17,890 nucleotides of DNA from assembly GCA_963535465.1 (NCBI GenBank), contig CAUSWF010000013.1, forward strand, positions 1-17,890, given 5' to 3'. The notes beneath the pieces were generated by a model. The model saw only the letters and a list, made by a program, of their open reading frames with translations, searched no databases and was not told where the DNA came from. A program made the translations under genes and the position numbers. The DNA is from CAUSWF01 sp963535465 (GTDB lineage Bacteria > Bacillota_I > Bacilli_A > RF39 > UBA660). Below, piece after piece: positions 1 through 5,732 of the stretch (positions are counted from its first letter, which is position 1; every line of letters starts with the position of its first letter).

Positions 1-118
1 TAGTAATACTATTCATTTCGTTAGTAAAATCTTCTAATTCTTTATAAAAAACCATATCATTTTCAAATATTTTAGTTAAATCCCACTTATATTTATCACA
101 ACATTCGCTTCTTTTCAT
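1..118 (-). CDS. PepF-like oligoendopeptidase F, N-terminal fragment (runs off the left edge)
   Basis: Only the first 39 codons are in the window; the gene continues past base 1. The N-terminus contains the peptide KYKWDLTKIFEN, which matches the start of M3-family oligoendopeptidase F proteins (typically a 'kYkWDLs.iy.nd' element about ten residues in). These are cytoplasmic zinc metallopeptidases of about 600 residues that degrade short peptides. The HExxH zinc site lies outside the window, so activity cannot be judged. The start is ATG at 118-116, with AGGAG (127-123) four bases upstream. The gene sits 45 bp after dnaK, separated from it by a perfect hairpin, in the place where dnaJ is commonly found. 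The family call rests on a short stretch and is moderately confident. Confidence 0.6.
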   Translation of the reverse strand, partial: MKRSECCDKYKWDLTKIFENDMVFYKELEDFTNEMNSIT

Positions 119-133
119 ATTACTCCTTACATA

Positions 134-161
134 ATAGAGTTCTAGTTACCTAGAACTCTAT
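134..161 (-). terminator. Perfect 12-bp hairpin just after dnaK, without a clear U-tract
   Basis: A 12-bp perfect inverted repeat (134-145 with 150-161, four-base loop) begins two bases after the dnaK stop codon. On the minus strand the bases after the stem are TATGTAAGGAG rather than a T-run, so it is not a textbook intrinsic terminator. It could be a weak terminator, a 3' stabilising structure for the heat-shock mRNA, or an attenuator ahead of the PepF-like gene, whose ribosome site lies a few bases past the stem. Confidence 0.55.
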
Positions 162-163
162 CA

Positions 164-1966
164 TTAATCTTCTTTAACATTAGCTTCTTTTACATTACCA
201 TCAGTTTGACTATTTCCATCATTTGTATCACTCTTCGCATTTTGCTCATATAGTTTTGTAGCCATAGCCATAGCCTTTTCTTGTAAAGTATCTTTTGCCT
301 TTTTGATATCTTCTATATTATCTTTAGTTAACTTTTCTTTTAAGTCTTTAATTAGGTTTTCTATTTCTTCTTTTTCTTTAGAATCAACTTTATCTCCTAA
401 ATCTTTCATAGTCTTCTCAGTTTGGAATACTAATTGTTCAGCTTCATTCTTAGTTTCTACTTCTTCCTTACGTTTAGCATCCTTTTCTTTATTTTCTTCA
501 GCTTCTTTTCTCATCTTTTCAATTTCTTCATCTGATAAGTTAGTTGAATTAGAAATTGTAATTGATTGTTCTTTATTAGTTCCTAAATCTTTTGCTTTAA
601 CATTTACTATACCATTAGCATCTATATCAAATGTAACTTCTATTTGAGGAACTCCACGTGGAGCTGCTGGTATTCCTGTTAATTGGAAATGTCCTAATGT
701 CTTATTATCAGCTGCCATTGGACGTTCTCCTTGTAATACATGAATATCAACTGCTGGTTGATTATCTGCTGCTGTTGAGAATACTTCTTTCTTAGTAGCA
801 GGGATTGTTGTATTTCTAGGTATTAATGTTGTCATTACTCCACCTAATGTCTCAAGTCCAAGTGATAAAGGTGTAACGTCTAACAATACTATATCATTAA
901 CATCACCAGTTAATACTCCTCCTTGAATAGCTGCTCCTAGTGAAACTACTTCATCAGGATTAACTTCACAAGATGGTTCTTTACCTAACTCTTTCTTAAC
1001 TAAATCATAAACCATAGGTATACGAGTAGATCCTCCTACTAATATAACTTTATCTATGTCACTAGCACTTAATTTAGCTTCTTTTAATGCATCTCTTACT
1101 GGTGGAATTGTCTCTTCTACTAAATCTCTTATTAAATCTTCAAACTTAGCACGAGATAAAGTAATATCTAAGTGTAGTGGTTCACCATCATCACCCTTAG
1201 CAATAAATGGTGCTGATATTTGAGTAGATACTACTCCAGATAATTCTTTCTTAGCCTTTTCTGCAGATTCTTTTAATCTTTGCATAGCCATCTTATCTTT
1301 TGATAAGTCTACTCCATTTTCCTTCTTAAATTCACTAACTAAGTATTCAACGATTCTATTATCAAAATCATCTCCACCTAAATGACCATTACCTGCACTT
1401 GATTTAACTTCAAATACACCATCACCTAACTCAAGAATTGAAACGTCAAATGTTCCTCCTCCTAAGTCATAAACTAAAACTGTTCCTGAATGGTCTTTTT
1501 CAAGGCCATAAGCAAGTGCTGCAGCTGTTGGTTCATTTATAATACGTTCAACTTCTAATCCAGCAATCTTACCTGCATTCTTAGTAGCTTGACGTTGTGC
1601 ATCATTAAAGTATGCTGGAACTGTAATAACAGCCTTATCTACTTTTTCTCCTAAATATCTTTCAGCATATTCCTTTAAATATCCTAAAATCATAGCTGAT
1701 ATTTCTTCAGGAGTATATTTCTTACCCTCTAATTCTACTTTCTCATTTGTACCCATTAATCTCTTAATAGATGATACAGTATTTGGATTAGTTAATGCTT
1801 GACGCTTAGCGGCTTCTCCAACTATCTTTTCTCCTTTTTTAAAACTAACTACAGATGGAGTTGTTCTTCCTCCTTCTGGGTTTGGTATTACCTTAGCTTC
1901 ACCTGCTTCAAGTACTGAAACACATGAATTTGTTGTTCCTAAATCTATTCCTATTATTTTACTCAT
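164..1966 (-). CDS. dnaK: Molecular chaperone DnaK (Hsp70)
   Basis: Hsp70 chaperone of 600 residues that binds unfolded peptides in an ATP-driven cycle with DnaJ and the exchange factor GrpE. The ATPase domain shows IGIDLGTTNSCVS (residues 5-17), DLGGGTFDVS (167-176) and VGGSTRIP (near 310). The linker and substrate-binding domain follow (DVTPLSLGLETLGG), then a charged helical lid and a short tail ending in KEANVKED. Between KRLMG and EKVDKAVITVPAYF it lacks the roughly 25-residue insert of E. coli DnaK, which is a Gram-positive trait. The start is ATG with AAAAGGAG seven bases upstream, 12 bp after the grpE stop. It is the third gene of hrcA-grpE-dnaK and is expected to be under HrcA control. 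No dnaJ follows it. Confidence 0.98.
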   Translation of the reverse strand: MSKIIGIDLGTTNSCVSVLEAGEAKVIPNPEGGRTTPSVVSFKKGEKIVGEAAKRQALTNPNTVSSIKRLMGTNEKVELEGKKYTPEEISAMILGYLKEYAERYLGEKVDKAVITVPAYFNDAQRQATKNAGKIAGLEVERIINEPTAAALAYGLEKDHSGTVLVYDLGGGTFDVSILELGDGVFEVKSSAGNGHLGGDDFDNRIVEYLVSEFKKENGVDLSKDKMAMQRLKESAEKAKKELSGVVSTQISAPFIAKGDDGEPLHLDITLSRAKFEDLIRDLVEETIPPVRDALKEAKLSASDIDKVILVGGSTRIPMVYDLVKKELGKEPSCEVNPDEVVSLGAAIQGGVLTGDVNDIVLLDVTPLSLGLETLGGVMTTLIPRNTTIPATKKEVFSTAADNQPAVDIHVLQGERPMAADNKTLGHFQLTGIPAAPRGVPQIEVTFDIDANGIVNVKAKDLGTNKEQSITISNSTNLSDEEIEKMRKEAEENKEKDAKRKEEVETKNEAEQLVFQTEKTMKDLGDKVDSKEKEEIENLIKDLKEKLTKDNIEDIKKAKDTLQEKAMAMATKLYEQNAKSDTNDGNSQTDGNVKEANVKED

Positions 1967-1978
1967 ATTTTTCTCCTT

Positions 1979-2560
1979 TTATAAATTATTTACTTTTACT
2001 GATGCTGGACGAATAACTCTGTCTTTCAACATATAACCTTTTAATAATACTTCAGTTACAACGTCATCTTCCTTACTCTCATCGTGATCAGTTAACAATG
2101 CTTGTTCTAAATTAGGATCAAATTTTTCACCTAATCTATTAATTTCCCTTATTCCAAATTTATTCAATATTGAAATAAGATTTGTATATGTAAGATTATA
2201 TCCTTCCATATATTTTTTTAACTCTTCTGAATTAGATTCCAAAGACATCTTTATAGCTCTTTCAAAATTATCTACTACAACAATTAACTCTTTAGCAAAA
2301 TCTGCATTAGCATATTTTAATAAATCACTAACTTCTGCATCTTTTCTTTTCCTATAATTAACTAATTCTGCTTGAGCTCTTAATGTATTATTTTTAGCTT
2401 CATCTATTGCCTTATTTAAATTAGATATAATCTCTTCTTTTTCTTCTAATTTACCAGTAATATTTACTATCTTAGTATTTAATTCTTGAATTTCTTTATT
2501 TTTCTTTTGTACTTCTAAATCTAATCTATTATGTTTAATATTTTGTTTTTTATTGTCCAA
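1979..2560 (-). CDS. grpE: Nucleotide exchange factor GrpE
   Basis: GrpE releases ADP from DnaK and resets its substrate cycle. The 193-residue protein has a charged N-terminus and a long heptad-rich coiled coil (about residues 15-65). The conserved GrpE core follows, with RAQAELVNYRKR and the family-typical EKFDPNLEQAL, and the C-terminal beta domain has GYMLKDRVIRPASVKV. The proposed start is TTG (2560-2558), nine bases after the hrcA stop, because no ATG or GTG occurs in frame for roughly the first 100 codons. The nearest AGAGGA is only one base from the TTG, while AGAGAGG lies about 12 bases away, so spacing is poor and initiation may depend on coupling to hrcA translation. Confidence 0.96.
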   Translation of the reverse strand: MDNKKQNIKHNRLDLEVQKKNKEIQELNTKIVNITGKLEEKEEIISNLNKAIDEAKNNTLRAQAELVNYRKRKDAEVSDLLKYANADFAKELIVVVDNFERAIKMSLESNSEELKKYMEGYNLTYTNLISILNKFGIREINRLGEKFDPNLEQALLTDHDESKEDDVVTEVLLKGYMLKDRVIRPASVKVNNL

Positions 2561-2569
2561 GTCCTCTAC

Positions 2570-3559
2570 CTACCTCTCTATATTTTTCTTTATAAAATCT
2601 AATAGGCTTAATACTCTATTATATTCCATTCTCTTTGGTCCAACTATTGCGATAGTTCCTTCTTCTATACCATTTGAAAAACTAGTCTTTATAACAGTAA
2701 CTTCTTCATCTATATCATTTTCACTACCAATATAAACCTTTATGTTACCACAACTATCTTCATCTATATTTTTCAAAACTTCTCTATCTTCTAACTTCGT
2801 AAAAATCTTCTTTATTTTATCTATATTAGAAGAGAATTCTGGTTGTTCTAAGAATTTAGTTCTACCCATGACATTTACTTCTTTATCTCTAAAATCAGTA
2901 AATACATTATAAAATGCATTATATATCTTCTCATGTTGTTCAACATAATTTGATATTATAGGTTTTATTTCAAACTCCAATTTCTTATTAACTTCATCTA
3001 TTGGTGTACCCGCAATTAAGTTGTTTATTAGGCCAACTGTCTTTTTAACTTCATCTAAAGATACATTATCAAGTTTAACTTCCCTATGTTCAACATGACC
3101 TCTATCTGTTACTACTATTACTATAATATTACCACTATCAATAGGTACAACTTCTATTTGTTTTAACAAATTATCATGTGACGATGTACCAAGTATTATA
3201 GTAGTATAATTTGTCATATCACTTATTACTTGTAAAGATTCCTGTATTACATTGGATAAGGCCAATTGTTTGTTTGAAAATACTATTTGTAGTTTATTCA
3301 TATCATCACTACTCATATGTGACTCTTCCATTAAATAATCTACATAATATCTATAGCCTTCCTCTGATGGTACTCTTCCACTAGATGTATGAGTCTTCTC
3401 CAGTAAACCCTTATCTTCCAATGACATCATATCATTTCTTATAGTAGCAGATGAACACATTAGTATCTTAGAAAGTATCTTAGAACCAACTGGTACAGGT
3501 TCTTTTATATACTTTTCTACTATTAATTTTAGTATTTTTTTCTCTCTTTCAGTTAGCAT
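2570..3559 (-). CDS. hrcA: Heat-inducible transcription repressor HrcA
   Basis: HrcA represses class I heat-shock genes by binding CIRCE operators, and its activity is normally tuned by the GroE chaperonin. The N-terminal winged helix has LTEREKKILKLIVEKYI, SSATIRNDMMSLE and the signature SSGRVPSEEGYRYYVDYLM. The rest is the usual HrcA dimerisation/GAF-like region. I place the start at ATG 3559-3557, preceded five bases away by AGAGG. An in-frame GTG at 3574-3572 would add five residues, but it falls inside the CIRCE operator and lacks a ribosome site. The protein is then 329 residues, normal for the family. It is the first gene of the operon and so should repress itself through the two upstream operators. 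Confidence 0.97.
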   Translation of the reverse strand: MLTEREKKILKLIVEKYIKEPVPVGSKILSKILMCSSATIRNDMMSLEDKGLLEKTHTSSGRVPSEEGYRYYVDYLMEESHMSSDDMNKLQIVFSNKQLALSNVIQESLQVISDMTNYTTIILGTSSHDNLLKQIEVVPIDSGNIIVIVVTDRGHVEHREVKLDNVSLDEVKKTVGLINNLIAGTPIDEVNKKLEFEIKPIISNYVEQHEKIYNAFYNVFTDFRDKEVNVMGRTKFLEQPEFSSNIDKIKKIFTKLEDREVLKNIDEDSCGNIKVYIGSENDIDEEVTVIKTSFSNGIEEGTIAIVGPKRMEYNRVLSLLDFIKKNIER

Positions 3560-3567
3560 ATTCACCT

Positions 3568-3594
3568 CTAGCACTCCATTTTCCCAAGTGCTAA
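3568..3594 (-). promoter_or_regulatory. CIRCE operator, promoter-proximal
   Basis: On the minus strand this reads TTAGCACTT, nine bases, GAGTGCTAG, matching the CIRCE consensus TTAGCACTC-N9-GAGTGCTAA at 16 of 18 half-site positions. It covers the predicted transcription start (about 3592) and reaches the edge of the hrcA ribosome site, the classical position for HrcA repression. Confidence 0.96.
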
Positions 3595-3598
3595 TTAT

Positions 3599-3627
3599 AT
3601 TCTAAACTTATATTTAGCACTTGTCAA
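3599..3627 (-). promoter_or_regulatory. Promoter of hrcA-grpE-dnaK
   Basis: A perfect -35 TTGACA (3627-3622), a 17-base spacer and -10 TAGAAT (3604-3599) form a housekeeping-sigma promoter. The start is predicted near 3592, giving a leader of about 33 bases. The -35 lies inside the distal CIRCE-like element and the start lies inside the proximal CIRCE. Confidence 0.9.
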
Positions 3628-3640
3628 CACTTATTGCTAA
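3614..3640 (-). promoter_or_regulatory. Second, degenerate CIRCE-like operator over the -35 box
   Basis: Read on the plus strand this is TTAGCACTT, nine bases, TATTGCTAA. It has the exact 9-9-9 geometry and matches 15 of 18 half-site positions of the CIRCE consensus. The -35 hexamer of the hrcA promoter lies across its spacer and left half. Its centre is 46 bp from that of the proximal CIRCE. Paired CIRCE elements are known from some other Firmicutes; HrcA binding here is an inference. Confidence 0.75.
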
Positions 3641-3650
3641 AAAAATTAAA

Positions 3651-3679
3651 AAAAATAAAAAGACATTGTAAAATGTCTT
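3651..3679 (-). terminator. Intrinsic terminator of the pilin-like gene
   Basis: An 8-bp stem (3660-3667 with 3672-3679, four-base loop) is followed on the minus strand by a long T-rich tract. The stop codon of the upstream gene (3680-3678) lies largely within the stem. Confidence 0.9.
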
Positions 3680-4814
3680 AATATCCAGCAGGAACTAATA
3701 TTAATCTAGTTATGTTATGTTTTACAGGACCATCAGGAACTACTTTAACACTCTCTCCGTCTTCAACAGTTTTATATGACTGACCAGTAACATTTCTTAT
3801 TTGACAATTATTAGTATTACCAGTATATACCAAAGTAGGAGTATAATCAGGATAAGCATCAATCTTTTGATATGTTAATATATTCCAAACTCCGTAAGTA
3901 CCACTTTGATCTACATTCTTTAATTCCCATGTTTTTTCAGGATTTGAACCAACTCCATAATATGAATCATCTGTAGTTATAAGTTTACCACCATCTGTAG
4001 GAGTATTTTGTTCAGGTCTAAGTAATGCATATTCATTATTTTTAATATTATATAACTGTTTACCACCAACAGACTCTGTTTGTGTAATTAACCATTTCTG
4101 ATTAAGAGCACCAGCAAACTCTCTAAATGCAACATCATTACCACCATTTCTAACAGTTAAAACTTGAGGAGATAATCTATTGTCAGTAGGAGAATTACTC
4201 TTAGCTCTAAATATATAATATATACCAGTAGGAATAGTAGTACTCTTACCATTAGTAGTTTCTAACCTTTTCTCTTCTGATATCTTATTAATCTTAGCTT
4301 TTAAATAACCTGTCTGATTATAACCATTATTAGAATTAGATAAATTAAGTATATTAACCGCATTATAATCATTTATATATTTATTACCCTGAACCTTAGA
4401 ACCATTAGATGAAAATATATATTTTGACTGAGACTCAATAGATACATAACTACCTTTTTCATTAGATACAAAAGTATGTGGACGTGTAGCATCCTTTGCT
4501 ACATAAAAATATAACCACTGATTACCAGATAAAAATATAGTAGTAGATGTATATTCTTTATGTCCAAATAATTCTATCTTATACCAACCACTTTGTCCAT
4601 CAGGAACAACATAACTACTTCCATTATCTTCATATACATTAAACTCTGCACTAGTTCTAGAATATTGATTTAAATCCCTATCAATAGAATCAGTAAGATC
4701 CCTAGTATTCTTTCTATTTACAGACGCTATAGACATAACTAAAACTGATAATAATAACCCCATTATAAGTATTCCATATAATGCAGTAGATACTGCAAAA
4801 CCTCTATTATTCAT
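3678..4814 (-). CDS. Pilin-like membrane-anchored surface protein with a ricin-type beta-trefoil
   Basis: Probably an exported, membrane-anchored protein with a large extracellular part (378 residues). The N-terminus NNRGFAVSTALYGI leads into a hydrophobic helix to about residue 31, resembling a type IV prepilin leader with cleavage after Gly5. The usual Glu at mature position +5 is replaced by Thr. After a polar stalk, about residues 55-130 contain a WYKIELFG-type beta domain. About residues 185-345 look like a ricin B-type trefoil, with a QKW motif (239-241), a second TW repeat near 295 and a third lobe near 310-345. Such folds often bind glycans, but binding is an inference. The start is the ATG at 4814, with GGTGAGG five bases upstream, rather than an ATG 33 bp earlier. 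It has its own promoter. No pilus assembly genes are visible here. Confidence 0.75.
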   Translation of the reverse strand: MNNRGFAVSTALYGILIMGLLLSVLVMSIASVNRKNTRDLTDSIDRDLNQYSRTSAEFNVYEDNGSSYVVPDGQSGWYKIELFGHKEYTSTTIFLSGNQWLYFYVAKDATRPHTFVSNEKGSYVSIESQSKYIFSSNGSKVQGNKYINDYNAVNILNLSNSNNGYNQTGYLKAKINKISEEKRLETTNGKSTTIPTGIYYIFRAKSNSPTDNRLSPQVLTVRNGGNDVAFREFAGALNQKWLITQTESVGGKQLYNIKNNEYALLRPEQNTPTDGGKLITTDDSYYGVGSNPEKTWELKNVDQSGTYGVWNILTYQKIDAYPDYTPTLVYTGNTNNCQIRNVTGQSYKTVEDGESVKVVPDGPVKHNITRLILVPAGY

Positions 4815-4838
4815 ATATACCTCACCTATTCTATATAA

Positions 4839-4867
4839 ATTATACATTTAAAAAAAGTAATATTCAA
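4839..4867 (-). promoter_or_regulatory. Promoter of the pilin-like gene
   Basis: -35 TTGAAT (4867-4862), 17 bases, -10 TATAAT (4844-4839). The predicted start near 4832 gives an 18-base leader. The -35 box overlaps the rsmD stop codon (4866-4864). Confidence 0.8.
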
Positions 4868-5406
4868 CATTTCTGTAATATTACTACATATTTATCTCCA
4901 TATTTTCTAGATTTAATCTCTTTAAAATTATTATAAACTATCTTATCTATAAAAGAAGACTCACAAACTATTATTCCACCATCTCTTAATAAATTATACT
5001 CATCTATTAACTTATTTGACACTTCAATATAATTATCTTTATATGGAGGATCCAAAAATATAATATCAAATTTTATATTATTATCTTTAAAATATAATAA
5101 TGCCTTTTTATAATCCATATTAATACTCTTAGCATTATCTATTCTTAACTTACTAATATTGTTATTTATAACAGAAATAGCTTTATTATTATTATCTACT
5201 AAATATGCATAACTACTTCCATTAGATAATGCTTCTATACCAAGATTACCAGAACCAGAAAATAAATCTAAAACAACACTATCTTTAATATAATCTTGTA
5301 TCATTGCAAATAAAGACTCTTTTACTCTCTCCATAGTAGGTCTAGTCCCAACTATATCAAAACCATCTATCATTCTACCTCTATATAATCCACTAATTAT
5401 TTTCAT
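4864..5406 (-). CDS. rsmD: 16S rRNA (guanine966-N2)-methyltransferase RsmD
   Basis: RsmD transfers a methyl group from S-adenosylmethionine to N2 of G966 in 16S rRNA. The protein starts MKIISGLYRGR, followed by the typical TRPTMERVKESLFAMI segment. It has the SAM-binding motif VLDLFSGSGNLGIEALS and the catalytic motif LDPPY. With the start at ATG 5406-5404 (GGGGG run five bases upstream) it is 180 residues, normal for the family. A GTG 12 bases earlier is possible but less likely. The start lies inside the end of the YlbF-like gene (14-bp overlap), pointing to translational coupling. In Bacillus the same neighbours (ylbF, ylbG, rsmD) occur next to coaD; neither ylbG nor coaD is present here. 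The stop is TGA. Confidence 0.96.
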   Translation of the reverse strand: MKIISGLYRGRMIDGFDIVGTRPTMERVKESLFAMIQDYIKDSVVLDLFSGSGNLGIEALSNGSSYAYLVDNNNKAISVINNNISKLRIDNAKSINMDYKKALLYFKDNNIKFDIIFLDPPYKDNYIEVSNKLIDEYNLLRDGGIIVCESSFIDKIVYNNFKEIKSRKYGDKYVVILQKC

Positions 5407-5692
5407 TACTGCCCCCACAACTACTATTTCTAATAAATGATTTATTAATTTTACTCTTGATATCTAATATCAATATATTAATATCTGTCTCTATTTCTTT
5501 ATATCTAGTAAAAAAAGTATCATTTAATATTTCCTCTTTTAAATATAATTCTCCATTATTATATCTTTTAATCTTATCAAGTAAATCTTTATGAAGTACT
5601 AATTCTTTATTAATATTCTTAATATTTTTAACCACTTCTTCTTTATCTAACTTATTTTTAAATTTATCTAATAATTCATATAACTCATTCAT
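5393..5692 (-). CDS. YlbF/YmcA-family (RicF/RicA-like) small helical protein
   Basis: A 99-residue, all-helical, charged protein. In Bacillus, YlbF and YmcA form with YaaT a complex (RicAFT) that affects RNase Y-dependent RNA maturation and competence/biofilm development. The pattern of helices fits, as does a C-terminal segment resembling 'F..y...E..in.li..I', and the tail SSCGG recalls the cysteine tail of B. subtilis YlbF. Only one Cys remains here, so iron-sulfur ligation is doubtful. Position immediately before rsmD is as in Bacillus. The start is taken as ATG 5692-5690; TTG at 5710 would add six residues. Neither has a clear ribosome site, and the predicted promoter would make the ATG leaderless. 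The family call is moderate and rests strongly on context. Confidence 0.6.
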   Translation of the reverse strand: MNELYELLDKFKNKLDKEEVVKNIKNINKELVLHKDLLDKIKRYNNGELYLKEEILNDTFFTRYKEIETDINILILDIKSKINKSFIRNSSCGGSNENN

Positions 5693-5698
5693 AACTAT

Positions 5699-5728
5699 AT
5701 TATAAAACAAAAAGTAGACATTAGTCTA
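5699..5728 (-). promoter_or_regulatory. Candidate promoter of the YlbF-like/rsmD operon, leaderless
   Basis: -10 TATAAT (5704-5699) with TAGACT (5728-5723) 18 bases upstream, a 4/6 match to TTGACA. Standard spacing puts +1 on the A of the ATG at 5692, so the mRNA would lack a leader. The -35 lies within the parC terminator stem. Confidence 0.55.
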
Positions 5729-5732
5729 CTTT
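5703..5732 (-). terminator. Intrinsic terminator of parE-parC
   Basis: A perfect 9-bp stem (5711-5719 with 5724-5732, loop of four) is followed on the minus strand by TTGTTTT. The parC stop codon (5728-5726) is inside the stem. Confidence 0.9.

Noticed and set aside
303..647. Plus-strand open frame opposite dnaK
   Set aside because: It lies wholly antisense to the DnaK C-terminal region, is Ser/Phe/Leu-rich as expected from reversed Lys/Glu codons, and has no family signature.
2553..2735. Plus-strand 60-codon frame opposite hrcA
   Set aside because: It is antisense to hrcA with no recognisable protein features.
3572..3574. GTG start for hrcA
   Set aside because: It falls inside the CIRCE operator and lacks a ribosome site, whereas the ATG at 3559 has AGAGG at good spacing.
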